This document shows, piece after piece, positions 8,160 to 17,565 of a DNA stretch of 64,000 bases. This DNA is from Arenibacter sp041392165 (GTDB lineage: Bacteria > Bacteroidota > Bacteroidia > Flavobacteriales > Flavobacteriaceae): assembly GCA_041392165.1 (NCBI GenBank), contig JAWKMN010000006.1, positions 62,001-126,000 on the forward strand, in the 5' to 3' direction. The position numbers and the translations under genes are program-made. The notes beneath the pieces are model-generated. The model was not told where the DNA came from, made no database searches, and saw only the letters and a list, made by a program, of their open reading frames with translations. Position 1 is the first letter of the stretch. Each line of letters starts with the position of its first letter.

Positions 8160-9815
8160 ATGCAAAGATTAAAGAAAATTACAATTGAAAATTTTCGCTC
8201 GATTGGAGAAGAGCCAATTGAAATAGAATTTCCAACTGAATTTCCAACTGTTTTACTTGGCGAAAACAATGCCGGAAAAAGCAATATAATCCGAGCAATT
8301 GAATTAATGTTTGGCGAATTTCATCCGAAATACAAAAAGTTAGATAATTACGACCATTTCAACAGAGAGGAAACGAATAAAATTTCGATAGATGCAGAAG
8401 TTTCAGGTTTTAAAGCAAGACTTGGGCGAAATGGGGAGTTTTCTTGTTCAGGCTTTAAATACGATTGTGTTAAAGGTTCAGATAGTAATTTTGCAGCTAT
8501 TCAAGCAGAAAACGGAGAACTAAATATTTATGTTTCAAATAATCTTCGCGAGGAACTTTTATGTGTTGTAGTTAATGCAGAACAAAACTTAAACTACCAA
8601 TTAAGTTATTCTTCAAAGTTCACTTTGTTATCCAAAGTAACTAAAGCTTTTCACGACAAACTTATAGAAGATGGAGAAAGAGTTGGTAGACTTAAAGAAA
8701 TGTTCGAAACTATTAAAAGTACATTTTTAGAAGTTGAAGAGTTTGGAGCATTTAACGAAGATATGTCAACAATCGCCGGTCAGATGTTGTCAAATATGAG
8801 TCACGCATTACAATTTGATTTTACAGCTTATGACCCAAGTAACTATTTTAAAACTTTAAGAGTTCATCCTTCCGAAGATGGAGAAACTAGAGCTTACGAA
8901 GAACTTGGCACAGGACAACAACAAATACTAGCTTTATCATTTGCCCACGCTTATGCTAAATCATTTTTAGGTCAAGGATTAATTTTTATACTTGATGAAC
9001 CAGAAGCACATTTGCATCCACTCGCTCAAAAATGGCTAGCTAAACAAATGTCTAAAATGGCACAAGACGGATTGCAATTAATAATAACAACACACAGTCC
9101 TTATTTTATTAATCTTGAATTTATTAATGGAATTTATTTAGTTTCTAAAAAAGAGCAAACTGAAGTCAGTAATACGAATGCAAGCGAACTAGCTGAATTT
9201 TGCAAAGCAACCGGAGCACCAAGAGCGGACGAAAAAACAATTATTCCATTTTATTCTTCACATAGCAAACCACATATCCTCAATGGATTTTTTGCAAAAA
9301 AAATTATTCTTGTAGAAGGAGAAACTGAAGAATTAGCTTTACCATCCTATTTCGAAAAAGTAGGATTAGATACATTGAAAGAAGGAATTGCAATAATCGG
9401 AGTAAGTGGAAAAGGAAATCTTGCTAAATGGTGGAGGCTTTATAAATGTTATAATATTCCAACATTCATTTGTTTTGATAATGATAAAAAAGATGATGGT
9501 AAAAATACCAAACGTACAGAAGCGCTAAAAGCAATCGGAATTGATGATGGAGAAATAGAAGGTTTATTAAATTCAAACGATTGGAATGTTAACTCAAATT
9601 TTTGCGTATTTGGAGCAGATTTTGAAACAACTATGAGAAATTCATTCACTAGATATGCAGTAATCGAAGCAGAAGAAATTGAAAGACTTGGCTCTTCAAA
9701 ACCAATTGTAGCAAAAGCAGTTGCCGAAAGAATCTTAAGCGAAGATATAAATCCAGAAGATAGTGGTTGGGAGCAATATAATGCATTAAAAGAATTTATA
9801 GAACAATTAGCATAA
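8160..9815 (+). CDS. OLD-family ATP-dependent endonuclease (ATPase plus TOPRIM)
   Basis: The 551-residue protein has an SMC/RecF-like ATPase with Walker A GENNAGKSN (~34-42), an ABC-signature-like GTGQQQ (~251), Walker B LIFILDEPEAH and switch histidine IITTHSP. The TOPRIM nuclease domain follows, with the acidic VEGETEE motif and the metal-binding FDND. This layout and length fit class 1 OLD nucleases, which act alone against phage or foreign DNA. No UvrD-like helicase follows, so it is not a Gabija pair. Base composition is markedly AT-rich compared with the housekeeping genes beyond the tRNA, in keeping with transfer. It may be regulated by the upstream HTH protein. Confidence 0.88.
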   Translation: MQRLKKITIENFRSIGEEPIEIEFPTEFPTVLLGENNAGKSNIIRAIELMFGEFHPKYKKLDNYDHFNREETNKISIDAEVSGFKARLGRNGEFSCSGFKYDCVKGSDSNFAAIQAENGELNIYVSNNLREELLCVVVNAEQNLNYQLSYSSKFTLLSKVTKAFHDKLIEDGERVGRLKEMFETIKSTFLEVEEFGAFNEDMSTIAGQMLSNMSHALQFDFTAYDPSNYFKTLRVHPSEDGETRAYEELGTGQQQILALSFAHAYAKSFLGQGLIFILDEPEAHLHPLAQKWLAKQMSKMAQDGLQLIITTHSPYFINLEFINGIYLVSKKEQTEVSNTNASELAEFCKATGAPRADEKTIIPFYSSHSKPHILNGFFAKKIILVEGETEELALPSYFEKVGLDTLKEGIAIIGVSGKGNLAKWWRLYKCYNIPTFICFDNDKKDDGKNTKRTEALKAIGIDDGEIEGLLNSNDWNVNSNFCVFGADFETTMRNSFTRYAVIEAEEIERLGSSKPIVAKAVAERILSEDINPEDSGWEQYNALKEFIEQLA

Positions 9816-10301
9816 AAAACGATTACTAAATGTATAATTCCAAAATCAGAACGTTTTCAGAAGTTGACAGCCATAGTGCACAAAGTCAATAGGACGAACT
9901 ATAGGCTTCCCCAAAAAGACTGGAAAGGAATAAAAGAAGATTTAATAAAGATTGTTACATGAATCCACCCACCATCCCTACGCTGTAAGGCATTTTGGCA
10001 AGACGCACAAAGCCACGCTGCAAGCAAATTTGATCCAGTTTAATCCAACAAGTCAACTAGAACTCTCATACCTTGCCGCGCAATATCCTCTGTACATTGT
10101 AATTACAGTTATCACAATATTTGAAATCATTAACGAGGAGCAGGAAATCATTTTACAGAATTATACTAGTAAAATGCACATCATAACGCCTCAAGATTAA
10201 CTAAACCTTCGAATGCACATCAGATCCTAAAAAATAACGGAAATTATATGGCAAAAAAATCACAAATTCTGCATGCAACCTGCGTGCAACACTAAAAACA
10301 A
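9816..10301 (+). other. Island edge with small open frames of doubtful coding value
   Basis: Directly after the OLD stop the same frame stays open for another ~48 codons to 9962, ending in a lysine- and arginine-rich peptide (ERFQKLTAIVHKVNR...KEDLIKIV). This looks like the C-terminal end of some protein without its body. A second frame from a TTG at 9952 to 10200 gives 82 residues with no recognisable motif. Two 11-bp near-identical tandem units (CTGCATGCAAC and CTGCGTGCAAC) lie at 10269-10290. I read this as the decayed edge of the island. Confidence 0.4.
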
Positions 10302-10329
10302 AAAGCCCTTCAATCTCTTGAAGGGCTTT
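10302..10329 (-). terminator. Intrinsic terminator after tRNA-Asp
   Basis: A perfect 12-bp stem (AAAGCCCTTCAA with TTGAAGGGCTTT) closes a 4-base loop. On the minus strand it is followed by a T-rich run, right after the tRNA-Asp 3' end. Confidence 0.85.
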
Positions 10330-10338
10330 GTTTGTTAG

Positions 10339-10412
10339 CGGTCCGGACGGGACTCGAACCCGCGACCCCCTGCGTGACAGGCAGGTATTCTAACCAACTG
10401 AACTACCGAACC
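10339..10412 (-). tRNA. tRNA-Asp (GTC anticodon)
   Basis: The minus strand folds into a complete 74-nt cloverleaf. The acceptor stem GGTTCGG pairs with CCGGACC, the anticodon arm CCTGC-CTGTCAC-GCAGG carries GTC, and the T arm is GCGGG-TTCGAGT-CCCGT, with discriminator G. No CCA is encoded. It marks the boundary between the AT-rich accessory island and housekeeping genes, and tRNA genes are common integration targets. I saw no second copy of its 3' end within the window. Confidence 0.97.
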
Positions 10413-10486
10413 GTGGCGTTTAGCGAGTGCAAATATACACCCCTTATTTAATTGCACAAACAATTTTTAAAAAATAATGCAGGTTT

Positions 10487-11416
10487 CTACATAAATTTTT
10501 GACGCTCCACCATAAAGGTGTTCATTATCAAGGAGAAGTTTTCCCTTACATCTACTTCCACGTATTTAATTTTATATTGGGCACATTTTAGTCGCAGTGC
10601 TGTAAAGTAAGACCCCACCGCTTTCCCATAGGCCTCTTTTACGGTATCGGCATACAGATCGATATGTGCCCCGGTTTCCACATCCAAAAACCGCTTGGGG
10701 GTATTTTCAAAATTAAAGGAGTATTCCGTTTCCTTGTCCATGACATGAAAAAGGATAAGCTCGTGTTTATTGTACTTTAAATGCCGTAGGGCCTGAAACA
10801 ACTGTCCGTCATCCCCGGATGATTGGAACATATCCGTGAAAAGTACAATTAAACTCCTTCGTTTTATTTTTTCGGCAATCTGGTGCAAATAGGTATAGGT
10901 CTCGGTCTGTTTGGCCGGTTTTTTTTCCCTACTGATCCCACTTAATTGGGCCAATAACATTTGGTGGTGCCTTTCACTACTCTTTTCCGTTGCATAGAAA
11001 TTATATTGGTCGCTATAAACACTTAGACCAACGGCATCGCGCTGCCTCTTAAGTATGTTCATCAAAGTGGCAATGGCCAGGACCCCAAAGCCTATTTTAT
11101 TAAGATTGTCAAGGGTCAGGGGACCTACCTCCGGGTAATACATGGAAGCCGAATTATCCAAGATCATATGACACCGCAAATTGGTCTCCTCCTCGTAACG
11201 CTTGGTATATAATTTATCCGTTTTCGCAAACAGCTTCCAGTCTATATGTTTGGTACTTTCCCCATTATTATAGATTTTATGTTCCGCAAATTCTGCGGAA
11301 AACCCATGAAAGGGACTTTTATGGATGCCACTGATAAATCCTTCCACTACCTGAGCGGCCAATAATTCCAGATTCTGGAACAGGTTTGCCTTATGTAGTT
11401 CGGATGGTAGGTTCAT
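10487..11416 (-). CDS. DUF58 domain protein with vWA-like fold
   Basis: I chose the ATG at 11416 (MNLPSELHKANL) because family members begin this way; an upstream in-frame ATG at 11497 would add an atypical hydrophobic stretch. The 309-residue product has the DUF58 core HIDWKLFAKTDKLYTKRYEE followed by a vWA-like Rossmann fold: a MIDAS-like DNSAS strand (MILDNSASMYY) and LIVLFTDMF. DUF58 proteins usually accompany MoxR ATPases and BatA/B/D proteins in envelope or aerotolerance operons. No such partner lies in this window, so the substrate is unknown. Its 5' end is separated from trxA by a terminator. Confidence 0.9.
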   Translation of the reverse strand: MNLPSELHKANLFQNLELLAAQVVEGFISGIHKSPFHGFSAEFAEHKIYNNGESTKHIDWKLFAKTDKLYTKRYEEETNLRCHMILDNSASMYYPEVGPLTLDNLNKIGFGVLAIATLMNILKRQRDAVGLSVYSDQYNFYATEKSSERHHQMLLAQLSGISREKKPAKQTETYTYLHQIAEKIKRRSLIVLFTDMFQSSGDDGQLFQALRHLKYNKHELILFHVMDKETEYSFNFENTPKRFLDVETGAHIDLYADTVKEAYGKAVGSYFTALRLKCAQYKIKYVEVDVRENFSLIMNTFMVERQKFM

Positions 11417-11551
11417 TTGGCTAAGATAATGAAGATGTACGTCTATAGGAAAATTGAAACTCCCAAAAATAAGGGGAACGAATAAGAAAAACTGCAATCG
11501 ATCCTCTAATTTACAGGTTTTTGAACCTTATTGTCTTTGGAGATTGGACAT

Positions 11552-11580
11552 AAAAAATCCCGCTAAAAGCAGGATCTTTT
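11552..11580 (-). terminator. Intrinsic terminator downstream of trxA
   Basis: On the minus strand an ATCCTGC/GCGGGAT stem with a short loop is followed by six T. It lies 35 bp after the thioredoxin stop and upstream of the DUF58 gene. Confidence 0.8.
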
Positions 11581-11614
11581 ATCATTTATGTTCCTTTTCG
11601 GAAATCTGCGATGG

Positions 11615-11932
11615 TTATAACAATGCATCAATGGCATCGGTATATACCTTCTTAGGGGAAACACCAACCTGTCTGTTCACTATTTCACCATTTTTAAACA
11701 CCAATACCGTAGGAATATTTCTTACGCCATATTTCGCGGCAAATTCTTGGTTGGCGTCCACATCTACCTTACCTACAACGGCCTTACCATCATACTCGGC
11801 ACTTACCTCATCTATAATGGGACCGACCATTCTACAAGGACCGCACCAAGCCGCCCAAAAATCCACTACTACCGGTTTATCACTTTTTAAAACTACCTCA
11901 TCAAAAGTAGCATCTGTTATTTCTAATGCCAT
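11615..11932 (-). CDS. trxA: Thioredoxin
   Basis: The 105-residue protein has the thioredoxin fold and the active site WAAWCGPC near residues 27-34, with the conserved cis-Pro segment RNIPT later. There is no signal peptide, so it is cytosolic. It reduces disulfides of ribonucleotide reductase and other targets, with electrons from thioredoxin reductase (not in the window). The gene is monocistronic, lying between the dnaE 3' side and its own terminator. Confidence 0.97.
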   Translation of the reverse strand: MALEITDATFDEVVLKSDKPVVVDFWAAWCGPCRMVGPIIDEVSAEYDGKAVVGKVDVDANQEFAAKYGVRNIPTVLVFKNGEIVNRQVGVSPKKVYTDAIDALL

Positions 11933-12093
11933 GTTTCGTTATTTTTAAATATTATACAAATTTAGACAATTATTTTGCCTTTTCCTTACTTAGATTATAT
12001 TCGTTTTGACTATGGTTAAATTGATAAAAACTATTCTTTTTAAACCTATTGAACTTCCGTAGCATCCTCAACATACCACTGCCTTTTAATTAT

Positions 12094-15000
12094 TTAGTTC
12101 AACTTGTAATGTACGTCTTTTTCATTGAGCTGAAGAAGTAATTCACTCGATATTTGAATTTTTTGCTTTCTACAGGCCATGTTTACTTTTATCTGTTCCT
12201 CCATTTCATACACCACAAAACTTAAGGGATGGTCCCCCTTATGGGAAACCAGAGTATCTTTAAGGTCCAAAATGCTTTCCTCCCTCAATTGGGATATATC
12301 CAATTTAATGGTGAGTTTTTTGGCAAAGGTTTCCATAACGTCCTGCAGCATCATGATCATATTAAACTGCATCCTAGGATCTCCTTTTAATCCGGTATCC
12401 CTGTTCATCCAACCTTCACGTACAAATACCTTGACATAAGCAAAGGAATTGATCATTAGGAAATGTCGGTACTTTAAATACTCTTCCCCGAATATTCTGA
12501 ATTCAAAGGTATCCGTATAATCTTCCATGGTGAACATGGCCCATCCCTTACCGTTTTTGGAAACCCTATGCTGCACATCGGTAATGACCCCCGCAAAGGA
12601 CACCTCCCTATTTACTATTGCCTCCAAATCATTTAAATTGGAAAGACCGGCATTGCAGAAAGCCTTGATCTCCGCTTTAAAATCGTCCAAGGGGTGACCG
12701 GAAATATAGATTCCCACAACTTCCTTTTCCCTTCTCAATTTTGCCATGGTGCCCCATTCCTCACAAGGTGGCACTACAGGTTCCGGAATCTGCACCTCAC
12801 TGGCATCTCCAAACAGGCTTACTTGCGAAGAATTTTCATTTTCCTGAAATTTGGCCCCATATTTCATGGCCTTTTCCAAAAAGGTAATCCCGTCTCCTTC
12901 CTCATAAAAATACTGCGCCCTATGGGTATCCCCAAAGGAATCGAAACCGCCTGCCACCGCTAGGTTCTCAAAGGCCTTTTTGTTGGCCGCCCTAAGGTCT
13001 ATGCGTTTGGCCAGATCAAAAACGGATTTATAGGAACCATCCTTCTTTCTGTTCGCCACTATGGTTTCCACCGCGGCCCGGCCAACCCCTTTTACGGCCC
13101 CCATGCCGAAACGTACCGCACCGGCATCGTTAACGGCAAACTTGTAATAGGATTCGTTAACATCCGGCCCCAACACCTGTAGCCCCATACGCTTACATTC
13201 CTCCATAAAGAACGTAATCTGTTTTATGTCGTTCATATTATTGGAAAGCACCGCCGCCATGTACTCTGCAGGATAATGTGCCTTACAGTAGGCGGTCTGG
13301 TACGCAATCCAGGCGTAACAGGTTGAGTGCGACTTATTAAAAGCATATGCTGCAAAAGCCTCCCAATCCTTCCAAATTTTCTCCAACTTATCAACGGCAT
13401 GACCCTTTTCCGCAGCCTGTTTTATAAACTGAGGCTTCATTTTATCCAGGACATACTTCTGCTTTTTACCCATGGCCTTACGCAAAACGTCGGCCTCGCC
13501 CTTGGTAAAACCGGCCAACTTCTGCGAAAGTAGCATCACCTGCTCCTGGTATACCGTAATCCCGTAAGTTTCCGCCAAATACTCTTCACAGGCATCAAGG
13601 TCATATATAATTTCTTCGGTACCATGTTTACGGGCAATGAAACTAGGTATGTATTCCATGGGACCGGGACGGTACAAGGCGTTCATGGCAATAAGATCTG
13701 CAAAAACGGTTGGCTTTAAGGCACGCATGTGCTTTTGCATCCCGGGGGATTCATACTGGAACACCCCTACGGTTTCCCCACGTTGGAAAAGTTCATAGGT
13801 TTTTTCATCGTCCAAGGGAAAATTCTCCGGATCCAATTCTATGCCGTGCTTGGCCTTTACTATCTTAACGGTATCCTTGATCAGGGTCAAGGTTTTTAAC
13901 CCCAGGAAATCCATTTTCAGCAATCCTGCACTTTCTACCACAGAGTTGTCGAACTGGGTACAGTACATCTCCGAATCTTTCGCCAGGGCTACCGGGACAA
14001 ATTTGGTGATGTCATCCGGGGTAATGATTACCCCGCAGGCATGGATCCCGGTGTTCCGTACGGATCCTTCCAAAACATAAGCTTGGTTTAGGGTTTCCGA
14101 CTCCAGGCCATCACCTTCGGAAATGGCCAGCAACTCGTTGATCTTGATCAGTTCCTCACTGTTGAATTTTTCCCTTAGGATTTTTTCATCGACCCCAATA
14201 ATTTTGTTCAACTTGGACATATTGGGAATCAGCTTGGCCATACGATCCGCATCCCCCAATGGCAAATCCAGCGCCCGGGCCGTATCCCTAATGGAAGACT
14301 TTGCCGCCATGGTGCCATAGGTGATGATCTGGGCCACCTGGTTGGCACCGTATTTATTGATTACATAATCCATTACCCTGCCACGCCCTTCATCATCAAA
14401 ATCAATATCGATATCGGGCATGGACACACGGTCCGGATTTAGGAACCGCTCAAAAAGCAGATCGTACTGGATGGGATCCAAATTGGTGATCCACAAACAA
14501 TAGGCCACCGCGGAACCTGCTGCGGAACCCCTACCGGGACCCACGGATACATCCATATTACGGGCGGCCCGGATAAAATCCTCCACAATCAGGAAATAAC
14601 CGGGATATCCGGTCTTCTCGATTACCTTTAGTTCAAAATCCAGTCGCTCATCAATTTCCGGGGTAATTTCACCATATCTCTTTTTCGCCCCTTCATAGGT
14701 AATATGGCGCAGATATTTATTCTCCCCACGCTTTCCGCCATCCAATTTATCCTCTTCAAACCTAAACTCCTCCGGTATATCAAAAGCCGGTAACAACACA
14801 TCACGGGCCAGGCTAAAAGTTTCCACCTTGTCTATCACCTCCTGAATGTTGGTTATGGCCTCGGGAATGTCCTTAAATAGGTCCTTCATTTCCTCTGGGG
14901 ACTTAAAGTAATATTCCTTATTGGGCAGGCCGTATCTGTAACCGCGACCACGACCTATGGGAGTGGCCTGTTTTTCACCGTCCTTTACACAAAGTAGAAT

Positions 15001-16530
15001 ATCATGGGCATGTGCATTCTCCTTTTCCAGATAGTAGGTATTGTTAGTGGCTACCAGTTTTATATTATGCTTTTGGGCAAATTGGATCAATACCTGGTTT
15101 ACACGGTCTTCATCCTCCTGACCGTGACGCATAATTTCAATATACAGGTCCTCCCCAAAAGTCTCCTTCCACCATAGCAGGGCCTCCTCTGCCTGGTTCT
15201 CCCCCACATTTAGAACCTTACTGGGTACTTCACCGTAAAGATTTCCTGTTAGTACAATGATATCCTCTTTGTATTGTTCTATCACCTTCTTATCTATACG
15301 CGGCACATAATACTTCCCGTCTACGAAGGCGATGGAGGACATCTTAGCCAAATTTAGATACCCATTTTTGTTTTTGGCAAGCATTACTATCTGATACCCA
15401 TTATCTTTCTGGGATTTATTGGTATGATCTTCGCAAACTTGAAATTCACAACCTATAATAGGGGTAATCTCCATCTCTGGCTCCGGAAGTTCCTGTAAAG
15501 GCTCCTGTCCTTCTTCCAAAGTGCCGTTTACCGTGGCCTCATAACGCCTTAAATTCTCCTCGTTTTTGGCAACGACCCCTTTGTTATGATTAATGACCCC
15601 ATTTACAAAATGAAAGGCCCCCATCATATTTGCATGATCCGTTATTGCCACCGCCGGCATTTTGGCCTTTGCGGTAGCCGATATCAAAGCGGGAATACTA
15701 ATGGTCGCCTGTAAAATGGAAAATTGTGTATGGTTATGGAGATGGGCAAAGTTTGCCGACTCCAAAGTGGCCAAATTCTCCTTTATTTCTTCCTTGGAAA
15801 TTCCACCTGTATCCTTCTCCCACAGAGCATCGGCTATTTTTTTCGATGCCTCTTTAAGGTTGATGTGCTTAAGACCTATTAATTGTATCTCTTGCGGATT
15901 GGCCTCGGAGAATCTTTTAAAATAATCGGGCTTAACATCCAATTGTTCTACCGTAAATTGTCCCCTACGGACCAATTCCAGGAAACAACGCGTAGTAGCT
16001 TCCACATCGGCAGTGGCATTGTGCGCTTCCCCGAAGGGTTCACCGAACAAATATTGATGTAGTTCCGTTAATGTCGGTAATTTAAACTTCCCCCCCCGTC
16101 CCCCGGGAATCTGGCACAGTTGTGCCGTATGCTCGGTACAGGTATCCAATACCGGCAATTCCTGTAAGGAATTTTCCACCTGGTACCGATGAAATTCGGC
16201 GCCCATAATATTTAGGTCGAATCCCACATTCTGGCCAACAACGAACTTTGATCTGGAAAGGGCCACATTGAATTTTTCCAAAACCTCCCCGATAGGAACC
16301 CCTTTCTGCCGGGCCAGTTCCGTAGAAATCCCATGGATTTGCTCCGCATCAAAGGGAATATTAAATCCATCGGGCTGCACCAAATAATCCTGGCTTTCCA
16401 ACAAGTTGCCCATGGCATCGTGCAATTGCCATGCAATTTGAATACAGCGCGGCCAATTGTCGGTGTCCGTATATGGGGCATCCCAACGTTTGGGTAATCC
16501 TGTGGTTTCCGTATCAAAAATAAGGTACAT
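12094..16530 (-). CDS. dnaE: DNA polymerase III alpha subunit with N-terminal exonuclease domain
   Basis: The 1478-residue protein starts with a DnaQ-type 3'-5' exonuclease domain (FDTETTGLP at ~5-13, HNATADVEATTRCF near 170). The PHP domain follows (FAHLHNHTQFSILQ, near 255), then the C-family polymerase core with catalytic acids in MPDIDIDFDDEGR, and a C-terminal OB-fold (VSFAGVITDVQHRV). It is the replicative polymerase subunit that copies both strands. The fused proofreading domain is usual for Bacteroidota DnaE and explains its length, about 300 residues more than E. coli DnaE. The gene stands alone on the minus strand. Confidence 0.97.
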   Translation of the reverse strand: MYLIFDTETTGLPKRWDAPYTDTDNWPRCIQIAWQLHDAMGNLLESQDYLVQPDGFNIPFDAEQIHGISTELARQKGVPIGEVLEKFNVALSRSKFVVGQNVGFDLNIMGAEFHRYQVENSLQELPVLDTCTEHTAQLCQIPGGRGGKFKLPTLTELHQYLFGEPFGEAHNATADVEATTRCFLELVRRGQFTVEQLDVKPDYFKRFSEANPQEIQLIGLKHINLKEASKKIADALWEKDTGGISKEEIKENLATLESANFAHLHNHTQFSILQATISIPALISATAKAKMPAVAITDHANMMGAFHFVNGVINHNKGVVAKNEENLRRYEATVNGTLEEGQEPLQELPEPEMEITPIIGCEFQVCEDHTNKSQKDNGYQIVMLAKNKNGYLNLAKMSSIAFVDGKYYVPRIDKKVIEQYKEDIIVLTGNLYGEVPSKVLNVGENQAEEALLWWKETFGEDLYIEIMRHGQEDEDRVNQVLIQFAQKHNIKLVATNNTYYLEKENAHAHDILLCVKDGEKQATPIGRGRGYRYGLPNKEYYFKSPEEMKDLFKDIPEAITNIQEVIDKVETFSLARDVLLPAFDIPEEFRFEEDKLDGGKRGENKYLRHITYEGAKKRYGEITPEIDERLDFELKVIEKTGYPGYFLIVEDFIRAARNMDVSVGPGRGSAAGSAVAYCLWITNLDPIQYDLLFERFLNPDRVSMPDIDIDFDDEGRGRVMDYVINKYGANQVAQIITYGTMAAKSSIRDTARALDLPLGDADRMAKLIPNMSKLNKIIGVDEKILREKFNSEELIKINELLAISEGDGLESETLNQAYVLEGSVRNTGIHACGVIITPDDITKFVPVALAKDSEMYCTQFDNSVVESAGLLKMDFLGLKTLTLIKDTVKIVKAKHGIELDPENFPLDDEKTYELFQRGETVGVFQYESPGMQKHMRALKPTVFADLIAMNALYRPGPMEYIPSFIARKHGTEEIIYDLDACEEYLAETYGITVYQEQVMLLSQKLAGFTKGEADVLRKAMGKKQKYVLDKMKPQFIKQAAEKGHAVDKLEKIWKDWEAFAAYAFNKSHSTCYAWIAYQTAYCKAHYPAEYMAAVLSNNMNDIKQITFFMEECKRMGLQVLGPDVNESYYKFAVNDAGAVRFGMGAVKGVGRAAVETIVANRKKDGSYKSVFDLAKRIDLRAANKKAFENLAVAGGFDSFGDTHRAQYFYEEGDGITFLEKAMKYGAKFQENENSSQVSLFGDASEVQIPEPVVPPCEEWGTMAKLRREKEVVGIYISGHPLDDFKAEIKAFCNAGLSNLNDLEAIVNREVSFAGVITDVQHRVSKNGKGWAMFTMEDYTDTFEFRIFGEEYLKYRHFLMINSFAYVKVFVREGWMNRDTGLKGDPRMQFNMIMMLQDVMETFAKKLTIKLDISQLREESILDLKDTLVSHKGDHPLSFVVYEMEEQIKVNMACRKQKIQISSELLLQLNEKDVHYKLN

Positions 16531-16992
16531 AGCGCGGGTTTATATGATGGGATTGGAAGTGGTAAAAATAAGGAAATAGCTCATAAGGGGAAAGGGCATT
16601 TATCAGGAGTTATCAACGTTAGGGAAAGCACGGAACCAGATGTTTCCATAAGACCTATAGTTGCCATGAAGTAATTTAATACATGCGATTTTTTTCCGAA
16701 CACTTCATAGCACCCCTCTTTATTTTCAATTGGTTATTGAAATGTAGCTACTTCTATTATTCCCTGCAACCTGCCTTAATAATGGCACATAACCCCAAAA
16801 TCGCAAACGATTTCAGCTCAAGTACAACCATCTTGCCTAAGAAATGTCAAGGTATTTGCACCCAATAATTGAATTTTAACTCAAATATTTGATTCCCACA
16901 TAAAAAGAAATATTATATTTGCACCCGCTTAATTTACAAAAGCAGAGAAGAATTAATAACCAAGGGTCGGGCACCCTACAAATTAATGTGAT
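16531..16992. other. Divergent intergenic region between dnaE and rpsP
   Basis: No convincing gene lies here. A 61-codon plus-strand frame (16683-16868) has no motif and no family-like composition. The region must hold the dnaE promoter (minus) and holds the rpsP promoter entered separately. Confidence 0.6.
16888..16921 (+). promoter_or_regulatory. Bacteroidota-type promoter of rpsP-rimM
   Basis: A perfect TAnnTTTG -7 element (TATATTTG, 16914-16921) is preceded by TTTG at 16888-16891 with a 22-base spacer, slightly longer than usual. It lies ~70 bp upstream of the rpsP start in the correct direction. Confidence 0.65.
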
Positions 16993-17553
16993 ATGCCAGT
17001 TAGAATTAGATTACAAAGACACGGAAAAAAAGGAAAACCTTTTTATTGGGTAGTAGCTGCGGATTCCCGCTCTAAAAGAGACGGTAAATACTTGGAAAAA
17101 CTAGGTGTTTACAATCCAAATACCAATCCCGCAACTATTGAATTGAATGTTGACAGTTCTGTAAAATGGTTACAGAATGGCGCACAGCCATCAGAGACCG
17201 CAAAAAGAATTTTATCCTACAAAGGGGTACTTTTAAAGCACCATTTAATGGGCGGTGTTCGTAAAGGAGCCTTGACCGAAGAGCAAGTGGAAGAAAAATT
17301 CAACGCTTGGTTGGAAGAAAAAGCAAATATAGTAGGCACTAAAGTAGACAGCTTGGCAAAAGCCGAAGCCGAAGCCAAGGCCAAGGCCTTAAAAGCCGAG
17401 AAAGAGGTAAACGAAAAACGTATGGCCGCTGCTGCTGAGGCAGAAGCTCCGGCTGCGGAAGAGGAAGTTGCCGAAGAAGCTGCTCCCGAAGTAGTATCAG
17501 AAGATACTGCCGCACCTGCCGAAGCTCCTGAAGAGACCAAAGAAGCAGAATAG
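16993..17553 (+). CDS. rpsP: 30S ribosomal protein S16 with long acidic/alanine-rich tail
   Basis: The first ~80 residues are canonical S16: MPVRIRLQRHGKKGKPFYWVV at the start and then ERLGVYNP-type and SETAKRIL motifs. S16 is needed for 30S assembly. The C-terminal ~100 residues are a low-complexity stretch of Ala, Glu, Lys and Pro that is probably disordered. Flavobacterial S16 proteins often carry such tails, doubling the usual ~80-90 residue length. rimM follows after 12 bp, the usual rpsP-rimM order. Confidence 0.97.
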   Translation: MPVRIRLQRHGKKGKPFYWVVAADSRSKRDGKYLEKLGVYNPNTNPATIELNVDSSVKWLQNGAQPSETAKRILSYKGVLLKHHLMGGVRKGALTEEQVEEKFNAWLEEKANIVGTKVDSLAKAEAEAKAKALKAEKEVNEKRMAAAAEAEAPAAEEEVAEEAAPEVVSEDTAAPAEAPEETKEAE

Positions 17554-17565
17554 CCAATAGGAACG

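Noticed and set aside
8160..9815. Gabija GajA
   Set aside because: The ATPase/TOPRIM architecture fits, but no UvrD/GajB helicase gene follows; the next features are the island edge and a tRNA.
10339..10412. attL/attR pair at tRNA-Asp
   Set aside because: I saw no second copy of the tRNA 3' end and no integrase inside the window, so an attachment site cannot be supported.
16683..16868. 61-codon ORF between dnaE and rpsP
   Set aside because: No motif, no plausible composition, and it lies in a promoter region.
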